Below, piece after piece: positions 5,871 to 11,555 of a stretch of DNA of 11,555 nt. The number at the start of each line of letters is the position of its first letter. Within the stretch, counting starts at the first letter, position 1. Source of the DNA: a bacterium (lineage in GTDB: Bacteria > Patescibacteriota > Minisyncoccia > Phycocordibacterales > UBA1550). Both the position numbers and the translations under genes were made by a program. The notes under the pieces were generated by a model, which searched no databases, was not told the DNA's origin, and saw nothing but the letters and a program-made list of their open reading frames with translations. The DNA lies in contig JAKANJ010000014.1 in the NCBI GenBank assembly GCA_021823825.1, positions 1 through 11,555 on the forward strand, read 5' to 3'.

Positions 5871-5894
5871 AGAGGCAACATTCCTGTTGCCTCT
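5871..5894 (-). terminator. Hairpin between B2 and A2, terminator or attenuator
   Basis: A 10-bp perfect stem (agaggcaaca / tgttgcctct) with a 4-base loop and a TTTTATATT tail on the minus strand. Compared with the copy at 4410-4433 one stem pair has changed from G-C to A-T on both sides, which supports selection for the structure. Confidence 0.72.
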
Positions 5895-5919
5895 GAAGTG
5901 TACCACGAAGCGAGATGGA

Positions 5920-6504
5920 TTAGTGTGGCCAGTACACGGTATACGACCCACTGAAGACAAGATATTGATTGAATGTAGTATAGGAGACAGATCTCCTATA
6001 GACAGCGAATGGGGCAGTCCAATTGCTTTCAATCACATTGAGTACCCGATTGACCGTATCATTGCTGGTCACAATGAGCGTATGGGGGCCAAAACCAGTT
6101 GAGTGGTCCAGTCTATACCAGACTCTCAGCTGGATGATTTGCCCAGGCGTCAGAGAGGACAGGGAAATTCCCGTCACCCCGCTTACGTCCGACCTTGCAT
6201 ACCACAGATAATCCGCGGGCGAACTCTGAGTTAGTGGTAATGACTGCTGAGTCCCACCGAGAGTCAGGTCCGTTCCTTCGGCCAACGCCGCCTTACGAAC
6301 AACCTCTGTGACCCAGATTTTGCACTCACCTGCTGGGCTCCCGAGATATTGTCCATCATAATAGAGCCGTGCCTGGGTCAGAATTCGCTGGTCACGTTCG
6401 GCCTGAGTCAGTTCGTGCCAGCCTGCGTAGCAATTCGTTGCCGTCATGAAGAAAAAACAGAAAGCAGCAAGCAAAAACTTGCCGACATTACGTAGCTTAC
6501 TCAT
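5920..6504 (-). CDS. Secreted CHAP/NlpC-like cysteine hydrolase, cassette copy 2 (B2)
   Basis: A 194-residue paralogue of the protein at 4460-5041, about 85% identical. The signal peptide (1-27, ending CYA), Cys61 in GECKIWV, PGQIIQ, His141 in GPHTLIV and Asn161 in IESNW are all kept, so both copies look catalytically competent. The main difference is a short loop at about 80-90, where this copy has one extra residue (LGGTQQ against LEYPQ). The start at 6504 follows GGGAGG by five bases and matches the B1 start; the longer frame to 6591 would run through the promoter and is rejected. High GC and a strong ribosome site set it apart from neighbouring core genes and suggest acquisition by transfer. 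A likely peptidoglycan hydrolase acting outside the cell, on the cell's own wall or that of a host or competitor. Confidence 0.88.
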   Translation of the reverse strand: MSKLRNVGKFLLAAFCFFFMTATNCYAGWHELTQAERDQRILTQARLYYDGQYLGSPAGECKIWVTEVVRKAALAEGTDLTLGGTQQSLPLTQSSPADYLWYARSDVSGVTGISLSSLTPGQIIQLRVWYRLDHSTGFGPHTLIVTSNDTVNRVLNVIESNWTAPFAVYRRSVSYTTFNQYLVFSGSYTVYWPH

Positions 6505-6558
6505 GTAAGCCTCCCAAAAAAGAACAAGCGCCCGACGGAATTGTCGTGACGCTTGGCG

Positions 6559-6588
6559 AGTGTAACACCCCCCCCATAGATAAGTCAA
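6559..6588 (-). promoter_or_regulatory. B2 promoter with G8 tract in the spacer
   Basis: Minus strand TTGACT (6583-6588), 18-base spacer, extended -10 TG-T-TACACT (-10 at 6559-6564). The spacer contains eight consecutive G (6568-6575 as C on plus), as in the copy at 5094-5123. The leader downstream has a conserved imperfect hairpin around the loop AATTCC in both copies. Confidence 0.65.
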
Positions 6589-6654
6589 CAAAATATTGAA
6601 AATACTTATCTCTATAATATTACTAGCATCTCTCTTCTCCTATTTGCAGAGCCT

Positions 6655-7275
6655 CTAGATTCTCAGTCCCGTGATCGCCGAAAAGACAAAGGTTGCAATA
6701 GGGGCGATGAGGTACTGAGCAAAGAAGAATACAAAAATGATAAAAAGGAGCCAGTTATGTTCCAAATAATCATGGATTTGCTGAAACTTATACGGGAGAA
6801 AGGCAAAGAGAACTTTTGCTCCATCAAGAGGGGGAAATGGTATCAAGTTAAAAACCGCAAGAATAACGTTTGTAAATACTATTGTGCCGAGGATAGACAA
6901 AAAGGGTCCAGAGGTTATTCCAATAATAGTATGGAAACGAATCATCAAACCAAAAATAAGCGCTATCAAAAGATTCGCAAGTGCGCCCGCTAAACCAACG
7001 AAGACCGTCCCCCATTTATAACTTCTTAAATTGTATGGGTTATATGGCACCGGCTTTGCCCAACCGAAAGCAAACGTTCCACCAGACCCGATAAGCATGA
7101 TTACCGGTAAAATTATTGAACCCAAGGGATCAATATGCTTTATTGGGTTGAGGGTGAGCCTCCCCGCAAGGCGTGCTGTCGGGTCACCAAACATCTCTGC
7201 GACATACCCGTGGGAAACCTCGTGGATAATGACCGAAAAGATTAAAACGATAAGAAAAAATATGGTGTCTTGCAT
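6655..7275 (-). CDS. Site-2-type intramembrane zinc metalloprotease, M50 family
   Basis: A 206-residue polytopic membrane protein of the short M50/S2P class that lacks a PDZ domain. The zinc motif HEVSH lies at 18-22 in the first membrane segment, and the third ligand is probably Asp151 in NLIPFPPLDG (143-152), the family's second signature. Between them are FGDPTARLAGRLTLNP (29-44) and GPLAN-like GLAGALANL (94-102), both typical. Such enzymes cut membrane-embedded substrates; the target here is unknown. The ATG at 7275 leaves 44 bases to the divergent rpmB. The last codons of this gene are repeated twice further left (5172-5246 and 3725-3790), at the ends of the cassettes. Gene B2 follows in the same orientation with its own promoter. 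Confidence 0.94.
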   Translation of the reverse strand: MQDTIFFLIVLIFSVIIHEVSHGYVAEMFGDPTARLAGRLTLNPIKHIDPLGSIILPVIMLIGSGGTFAFGWAKPVPYNPYNLRSYKWGTVFVGLAGALANLLIALIFGLMIRFHTIIGITSGPFLSILGTIVFTNVILAVFNLIPFPPLDGAKVLFAFLPYKFQQIHDYLEHNWLLFIIFVFFFAQYLIAPIATFVFSAITGLRI

Positions 7276-7319
7276 AATATAGGATTTATGATACCATACG
7301 TGAGCTAAACAAAAAAACC
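7276..7319. promoter_or_regulatory. Divergent promoter region between the M50 protease and rpmB
   Basis: Only 44 bases separate the two start codons. The overlapping TATGATACCATA gives a TATGAT -10 on the plus strand and TATCAT on the minus strand. Good -35 boxes are not evident at normal spacing, so the exact promoters are uncertain. Confidence 0.35.
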
Positions 7320-7529
7320 ATGGCTAAATCTTGTCCAATCTGCAATAAAGGAACAATTGTCGCGGGAGGCTATTCAAACGCCGTTCGTGCTACAAAGTTC
7401 AATCCTACTGGCAAAAACCGCAAATATCCCAATCTTCAGTGGGCGCCTCTTCCTGATGGAAGCCGCATGAAAATCTGCACTCGCTGCCTAAAAATCGGCA
7501 AAAACTTGAAGGTTAAAGCAGCAAAATAA
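7320..7529 (+). CDS. rpmB: 50S ribosomal protein L28, zinc-binding form
   Basis: A 69-residue large-subunit protein. It carries the family pattern CPICNKGTIVAGGYSNA, RATKFNPTGKNRKYPNLQ and a C-terminal MKICTRCLKIGKNLKV. Cys5-Cys8 and Cys53-Cys56 form two CxxC pairs, so this is the zinc-ribbon (C+) version. The ATG is the first in frame and no Shine-Dalgarno is present (the leader is AAAAAAACC). It is a single-gene transcript closed by a strong terminator, transcribed divergently from the protease gene. Confidence 0.96.
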   Translation: MAKSCPICNKGTIVAGGYSNAVRATKFNPTGKNRKYPNLQWAPLPDGSRMKICTRCLKIGKNLKVKAAK

Positions 7530-7538
7530 CTGCTACGC

Positions 7539-7580
7539 ACAAAATTCCCCGCTTGAGGCACCTCAAGCGGGGAATTTTGT
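7539..7580 (+). terminator. Terminator downstream of rpmB
   Basis: Perfect 20-bp stem with a 2-base nominal loop, GC-rich core (ccccgcttgagg / cctcaagcgggg) ending in a T-rich arm. It begins 9 bases past the rpmB stop. The symmetric arms let it act in both directions. Confidence 0.92.
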
Positions 7581-7587
7581 AATTAAA

Positions 7588-7610
7588 AAAGAGCCCGATT
7601 TGGGCTCTTT
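7588..7610 (-). terminator. Terminator downstream of the membrane protein gene at 7621
   Basis: A 9-bp stem (aaagagccc / gggctcttt) with a 5-base loop. On the minus strand it runs into a T tract, as expected for a terminator of the convergent gene whose stop is 10 bases away. Confidence 0.88.
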
Positions 7611-7620
7611 GTCGTCCTCC

Positions 7621-8190
7621 TTAATTCAGAAATTTCAAAAGAAGAGATCGGGGATCGTGGGTAAAAATAATGTACGCAAGAATTGCCTGTACGCTTGAAC
7701 TCAGAAAAAGAATTCCCTTTCTGATTACCAGCCCCTGTGATTTGAGTGATACACCCCAGAAAATTGCCAATCCAAGAATAACAATCGAGGCAGGCAAAGG
7801 AGCACCGAATGCCACAAAAAAGATGAGGATAAGCGCAACCATCGTAATGGTCACTTCTGCAGGAATTGCCACAGTAAGCAAAAAGACCAAAGCAAAAGCG
7901 AGAAAGTCACCAAACATTGAGGCTCCACAAATATCGGCAACCCAAACACAAAGAGCTGCGATAACAAGGGCCGCCAAAACGGTGCTCCCCTTTTCCATCT
8001 CTGAGCGAAGCTCGAAAGTCGGTCTAATCTTTATCCCGAACAATAATGAGCCAGCTACCGTACCCACCCCGACGCCAATCATCGAATAAAAGACTGCTCG
8101 ATTTTGGTCAGCACCAAGGCTCAAGTATGTCGTGTACACCAAAGTAAGGAGACAAAGCATACTAAATTGCCAGAGTAAAAATTTCTTCAT
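7621..8190 (-). CDS. Multi-pass integral membrane protein of unknown function
   Basis: A 189-residue very hydrophobic protein. Likely membrane segments lie near 4-24, 33-53, 70-88, 95-110, 115-130, 133-148 and 158-177, so six or seven passes. The only sizeable polar stretch is 54-69 (IKIRPTFELRSEMEKG), probably a cytoplasmic loop. No catalytic or transport signature is recognised. The ATG at 8190 is preceded by a G-rich GGGGGG about nine bases upstream. It is flanked by its own candidate promoter (8255-8281) and a terminator (7588-7610), so it looks monocistronic. It is not linked by sequence to its neighbours. Confidence 0.8.
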   Translation of the reverse strand: MKKFLLWQFSMLCLLTLVYTTYLSLGADQNRAVFYSMIGVGVGTVAGSLLFGIKIRPTFELRSEMEKGSTVLAALVIAALCVWVADICGASMFGDFLAFALVFLLTVAIPAEVTITMVALILIFFVAFGAPLPASIVILGLAIFWGVSLKSQGLVIRKGILFLSSSVQAILAYIIFTHDPRSLLLKFLN

Positions 8191-8254
8191 TTCTAACCCC
8201 CCAGGTTAAAGAACAATTAAAAGCGCGTCGCCATGACGATATTTCTCCATCAAG

Positions 8255-8281
8255 ATTGTCCCTAATGACACGCAATGTCAA
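8255..8281 (-). promoter_or_regulatory. Candidate promoter for the membrane protein gene
   Basis: A consensus TTGACA (8276-8281) is followed after 15 bases by GACAAT (8255-8260, 4 of 6 matches). The spacing is short, so the -10 is uncertain. The rest of 8191-8304 shows no gene. Confidence 0.35.
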
Positions 8282-8304
8282 GACCGTAATTGCATCTCAA
8301 AATT

Positions 8305-9171
8305 TTATTCCATCGTTATTCCAAAACCATCAGTTTTAAAAACAATTGTTCCATGATCTATAGTGCTCACTGAAGGAATTTTGAGCTGCGCAAGCAAGTC
8401 GAGAACTTCTTTGTGCGGATGTCCATATCTATTATTGAGCCCCGCAGAGATTATTGCTTCTTCAGGATTGACCGCTGAAAGAAACTCTGGGGCACTCGAA
8501 GTGCGCGAACCATGGTGTCCAAGTTTCAGTATCGTTGCATGAAGTAACGTTCCTTTTTGCTCAGCCAAATATTTTTCTATTGATTGCGGCGAGTCGCCCG
8601 TAAACAAAAAAGATTCGTTGCCGTAGGAAAGTCGTGCAACGATTGAGGATTTATTTGTTTCCCACCCTGTTACATCCTGAGTAGGAAATAAAATTTCAAG
8701 AACTACCCCATTATCAAGAACAAACTTCTCACCGCTGCGCGCGATGATATGCTGTACTCTTTTTTCTAAAATCTTTTTTTTGAACTCATTGTATGTTCCC
8801 GTATCTGATGTATTTTCTGTGGTAATTGTACCAAGCACATTCATCCTTTCAAGCACCATTGGCAATCCACCAATGTGGTCCTGGTCGGGATGGGTTGCGA
8901 GAACAAGATCAATAGAGTGGTCATAAAATGGCATCACTTGACGAAGAAGATGTAGCACACCTCCCACCGATGCTCCGCCGTCAATGAGCACTTGGTTCCC
9001 GTTGGGAGCCTCAATATATATTGCATCACCTTGCCCGACATCAAGAAATGCGACCGTAAGTATTCCACGGCGATCCGCGCGAATTGCCATCGCCCAAATT
9101 AGTACATCAACTAAAATAAAAATTGAAAGAATAATCCATCGCGCATATTTTGAAATAAAATATTTTTTCAT
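8305..9171 (-). CDS. ComEC-type metallo-beta-lactamase-fold hydrolase
   Basis: A 288-residue protein with one N-terminal membrane segment (about 13-32) and an extracytoplasmic MBL-fold domain. Motifs in order are FLDVGQGDA (42-50), LIDGG (62-66), THPDQDHIGG (93-102, the metal-binding HxxxDH type), FTGD (190-193), LGHHGS (217-222) and GHPH (250-253). This is the domain normally fused to the C-terminus of ComEC, where it is thought to degrade the non-transforming strand of incoming DNA. The start at 9171 is chosen: the ATG follows the comEC stop with one base between (TAAAATG), suggesting translational coupling. An upstream GTG at 9189 would overlap comEC and is less likely. Together with 9173-10663 it makes a two-piece ComEC. 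Confidence 0.9.
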   Translation of the reverse strand: MKKYFISKYARWIILSIFILVDVLIWAMAIRADRRGILTVAFLDVGQGDAIYIEAPNGNQVLIDGGASVGGVLHLLRQVMPFYDHSIDLVLATHPDQDHIGGLPMVLERMNVLGTITTENTSDTGTYNEFKKKILEKRVQHIIARSGEKFVLDNGVVLEILFPTQDVTGWETNKSSIVARLSYGNESFLFTGDSPQSIEKYLAEQKGTLLHATILKLGHHGSRTSSAPEFLSAVNPEEAIISAGLNNRYGHPHKEVLDLLAQLKIPSVSTIDHGTIVFKTDGFGITME

Positions 9172-9172
9172 T

Positions 9173-10663
9173 TTATTTTTTTGCTGCACGATATATCAGA
9201 TAAGAAAATCTGAAAATTATTATATACGAAATAACCACCATAACGATACTGAATGATGCAATGCGAATATTTGCAAAATAAATTTGCGCGCCGAGTTGTG
9301 CAACTTGCAAAATATAAGAAAGCAAAAATTGCGTAGGGACCGCGAGCAGAGTGCCGAAAAGTGGGATAGCAGCAAAAACAGCTACAAGCGAAACAAAAAA
9401 CATTGCGAGCGGTATAGTGGGAAGTACAAATAAATTTGCAATAAGCCCTACTAAAGAAAACGTTCCCATGTGATACAGAAGCAGAGGGGCAACATATATT
9501 TGAGTAGAAATAGTAGTTACGAGTATCTCACGCATTACTCCGTTTTTAATGAACAAAAAATATTTCTCAAGATTGGGTGCCAGCAACACGAGCGAAAGTG
9601 CTGCAAAAAAACTTAGCTGAAATGAAACATCGTATAGAAGTATCATTGGGTTTATCATAACCATCAACCACCCGACAAAAATAAGAATTCGTAGTGCTTC
9701 ACTCTCTCGACCCATTGCACGCGCAAGAATTACTACGAGAGCCATTAATGTTGCACGCAAGACAGTTGCACCTCCACCCACCATCAGCGCAAATAAAATA
9801 ATTCCAGCCGCAGATGAAAGAAGCCGTGCGGTAAATGGCAGAAAAATCACCATGCGCCCGATCACGCTCGCAACGACCGCAATGTTATAACCAGAGAGCA
9901 CAACAATATGTGCCAACCCCGAATCACGAAATTTTTGTATCCAATCTTTGCCAAGAGACTGCTTCGTTCCGAGTACGATGCCCCCTCCGAGCGATGCCTC
10001 TGGTTCGGGAATCACCCGTGCGATATTGCCCATTAATATTTGTTTGAAACGAAGAAGTTTTTCAATCAACCAATTTCCTTTCCCGTGACTCACAATACCA
10101 ACCTTTGCAAATGACATTTCATAATAGATACCGTCTTTTGCGAGATACGTCGGGTAGTCAAACGTTCGTTCTCCGGGAGCAGTAGCAATACTTTTGGGAA
10201 TTGTAATTTTCCCTGCTACGATAATTTCATCTCCGTACTGGAGAGCAGGGTATGATGGAACATGAACAAGAATGTTTGTGTATTCAGGTAATATCGTACT
10301 ACTATCGCCCTGAACAATTAACTTTGTTTCAAGTACCACGTTGGTGTTCGTTTCGCGAGCATCCGGTTCTGATGAAACAATTCCTTGGACGGAAACGACT
10401 CCTCCGATAAACTGATTAAGGATTTGTGTGTTTCTACGCGCGGTTGAAACATCGACAGCAAGGGAACCAATAGCACACCCAAACAACACAAGCGAAACAA
10501 TGAAACCTTGCCGGATATTAGCGTCTCTCGTTGTGGGAAGAAGTGTGGCGATGGCAAGAAATATAAATAATATGCCGAAAGGATATCCAAAATTTCCTAT
10601 TGTTTCAATTGCAACGCCAAGAAGCGAGCTAACGGTGAAACTAAAAAAATATTCCGACCGCAT
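9173..10663 (-). CDS. comEC: ComEC/Rec2-family DNA uptake channel, without MBL domain
   Basis: ComEC forms the inner-membrane channel for single-stranded DNA in natural transformation. The 496-residue protein has N-terminal membrane segments, a soluble OB-like region (about 85-195) with the usual FDYPTYLAKDGIYYE (168-182), and then the competence domain. That domain begins GGGIVLGTKQSL (226-237) and SGLAHIVVLSGYNIAVV (248-264), followed by seven or more membrane segments. The canonical SGLH is SGYN here, an alternative also used in the family. The MBL domain is encoded by the next gene, so this is a split ComEC rather than a truncation. It begins 30 bases after rnhA, with a weak AGAGAAG ribosome site. 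The cluster context suggests DNA uptake and processing. Confidence 0.92.
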   Translation of the reverse strand: MRSEYFFSFTVSSLLGVAIETIGNFGYPFGILFIFLAIATLLPTTRDANIRQGFIVSLVLFGCAIGSLAVDVSTARRNTQILNQFIGGVVSVQGIVSSEPDARETNTNVVLETKLIVQGDSSTILPEYTNILVHVPSYPALQYGDEIIVAGKITIPKSIATAPGERTFDYPTYLAKDGIYYEMSFAKVGIVSHGKGNWLIEKLLRFKQILMGNIARVIPEPEASLGGGIVLGTKQSLGKDWIQKFRDSGLAHIVVLSGYNIAVVASVIGRMVIFLPFTARLLSSAAGIILFALMVGGGATVLRATLMALVVILARAMGRESEALRILIFVGWLMVMINPMILLYDVSFQLSFFAALSLVLLAPNLEKYFLFIKNGVMREILVTTISTQIYVAPLLLYHMGTFSLVGLIANLFVLPTIPLAMFFVSLVAVFAAIPLFGTLLAVPTQFLLSYILQVAQLGAQIYFANIRIASFSIVMVVISYIIIFRFSYLIYRAAKK

Positions 10664-10693
10664 GCTTCTCTGGTAGTAAGTTAGGTTAAAAAA

Positions 10694-11431
10694 TTAGAGT
10701 CCCCAGGCATCCATGATGGCACTCTCGTCACTTGCGCTCACCGCCTTCTTAAATTTTGCGCCCTTCACTCCTTTTACGTGCTTCTCACATTCTGCCCATG
10801 TCGCGTGGCGAGAAAGTTTCCCATTTACTAAACTTAAATATGAAAAAGCTTTCAGCTTTCCGCGCGCTTTTGCTTCTGGAGATTTCTTCTGCTTTTGGCT
10901 TGTCGGTACGATTTCCATACCCTCAAGGTCAATACGGTAATCAACGTAATTCCCACTAAAAAGTTTTGTTTCTTTTTTGTCCGCAGCCGCTGTCGCGATC
11001 TCGTCTACACGCTCATTCCCCGGAATACCAGAATGTCCTGCAACATAAATCCAAGAAATTTTTGAGCCACTCATTTTTACATCTGAAACAACCCCTGCAA
11101 GAGCCTCCCATAAATCACGATTGAGAACTTCTTCTTTTTTGCTATTCATCCATCCATTCCGTTCCCAACCAGCGAGCCACTTTGTTATGCCATTTATTAC
11201 ATAGCTTGAGTCTGTGCGCATGTGAATTGTATATTCATCGCCCAAATCTCGAACAAAAGAAAGTCCTTCAATCGTCGCCAAAAGCTCCATGCGATTGTTT
11301 GTCGTGCGATCTTCTCGTCCACCGAGTTCATTTACTTTCCCATTCCAAAAAACGATAGCACCCCATCCACCAGGACCTGGGTTCCCCCGCGATGAGCCGT
11401 CGGTATAAATAATAATTTCGTGGGACTTCAT
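10694..11431 (-). CDS. rnhA: Ribonuclease HI with C-terminal viroplasmin-like domain
   Basis: RNase HI cleaves the RNA of RNA-DNA hybrids. Catalytic residues are all visible: Asp11 (IYTDGSSRGNPGPGG), Glu49 (NRMEL), Asp74 (RTDSSYV), Asp143 (GNERVD), with His133 in VAGHSG. The catalytic domain ends at about 150. After a basic linker (179-195) comes a second domain (196-245): FSYLSLVNGK, TWAECEKHVKGVKGAKFKK, ending DAWGL. This closely resembles the hybrid-binding/viroplasmin domain, whose hallmarks are Tyr-x-V-x-x-G, TWxEC and VKGxxGAKFKK. In known eukaryotic and many bacterial RNases H1 this domain is N-terminal, so its C-terminal place is unusual. The gene lies 9 bases after recJ and 30 before comEC, in one likely operon. 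Confidence 0.95.
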   Translation of the reverse strand: MKSHEIIIYTDGSSRGNPGPGGWGAIVFWNGKVNELGGREDRTTNNRMELLATIEGLSFVRDLGDEYTIHMRTDSSYVINGITKWLAGWERNGWMNSKKEEVLNRDLWEALAGVVSDVKMSGSKISWIYVAGHSGIPGNERVDEIATAAADKKETKLFSGNYVDYRIDLEGMEIVPTSQKQKKSPEAKARGKLKAFSYLSLVNGKLSRHATWAECEKHVKGVKGAKFKKAVSASDESAIMDAWGL

Positions 11432-11440
11432 CTCATCACT

Positions 11441-11555
11441 CTAAACTTTTTTTGAAATATTCACAATGCGCAGACGAAGTTCACGTTTGTTGCGAAACGT
11501 ATTTACTTCCATCGTCGCGACAAGATCGACAATATCGCCCGCAACAAGTATCCCT
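11441..11555 (-). CDS. recJ: RecJ single-strand DNA exonuclease, C-terminal end only
   Basis: Only the last 37 residues and the TAG stop are in the window. They read GILVAGDIVDLVATMEVNTF, then RNKRELRLRIVNISKKV. This matches the C-terminal OB-type domain of RecJ ('VD..-...N.F-.-..L.L.I.DI' pattern), which binds single-stranded DNA. The DHH catalytic part lies beyond the window. The assignment rests on this short tail and on the neighbours (rnhA, comEC), so another DHH- or OB-domain protein is possible. Nine bases separate its stop from the rnhA start, so the two are probably cotranscribed. Confidence 0.7.
   Translation of the reverse strand, partial: GILVAGDIVDLVATMEVNTFRNKRELRLRIVNISKKV

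Larger units (their letters stand above)
5172..6654 (-). repeat. Cassette copy 2 (genes B2, A2, protease tail 2)
   Basis: A unit of about 1.48 kb directly after the stop of the intact M50 protease gene. It has the same order as the copy at 3725-5171: G8-spacer promoter, hydrolase, hairpin, membrane protein, protease 3' fragment. The 6589-6654 stretch between the B2 promoter and the protease stop is AT-rich and shows no gene or clear terminator. Confidence 0.85.

Noticed and set aside
6505..6591. N-terminal extension of B2 to a start at 6591
   Set aside because: It would put the signal peptide inside the protein and run through the promoter; the start at 6504 has GGGAGG and matches B1.
3725..6654. 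Insertion sequence or CRISPR explanation for the repeats
   Set aside because: No transposase, terminal inverted repeats, or short regularly spaced repeats are present; the repeats are gene-sized cassettes and protease gene ends.
7670..8089. 139-residue plus-strand frame
   Set aside because: Antisense shadow of the multi-pass membrane protein gene.

Overview
The gene content and style point to a small-genome bacterium, most likely of the Patescibacteria (CPR, Parcubacteria-like) group. This is an inference. It rests on short housekeeping genes, little Shine-Dalgarno use upstream of fusA, rpsG and rpsL, a ComEC split into channel and metallo-hydrolase ORFs, and a membrane protein family carrying the 'TYTN..GYTIEYPK' type motif. 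TGA is a normal stop (it ends both copies of the small membrane protein), so the Gracilibacteria-type recoding does not apply. Nearly everything is on the minus strand; rpmB is the only clear plus-strand gene.

Layout from the left: a partial unknown ORF at the edge; fusA (EF-G) with a strong terminator, a long structured leader and its own promoter; a bidirectional terminator and a 38-bp perfect palindrome; then rpsG and rpsL. The centre (3725-6654) is an accessory island made of two tandem copies of a two-gene cassette. Each cassette has a secreted CHAP/NlpC-like cysteine hydrolase (gene B) followed by a single-pass membrane protein (gene A). To the right are an intact M50 site-2-type protease, divergent rpmB, an unknown multi-pass membrane protein, and a minus-strand cluster recJ (partial), rnhA, comEC and comEC-type metallo-hydrolase.

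The most interesting part is the cassette island. Each cassette is preceded by the last codons and stop of the M50 protease gene. One copy is the real gene end; two are orphan C-terminal fragments, one between the cassettes and one after the second. The orphan fragments differ from the real gene almost only by silent changes, so they probably came from functional protease genes elsewhere. This suggests the cassettes arrived by recombination or integration at the protease 3' end rather than by simple duplication and decay. Each B gene has the same promoter with a run of eight G between -35 and -10, a classic arrangement for phase variation. Between B and A is a strong hairpin whose two copies show a compensatory base-pair change. 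A working hypothesis is a phase-variable secreted cell-wall hydrolase with a membrane-anchored partner, possibly an effector and immunity pair; the function is not proven by sequence.

The rnhA, recJ and comEC genes together suggest DNA uptake and repair functions. The rnhA product carries a viroplasmin/RNase H hybrid-binding-like domain at its C-terminus, the opposite end from the usual arrangement.
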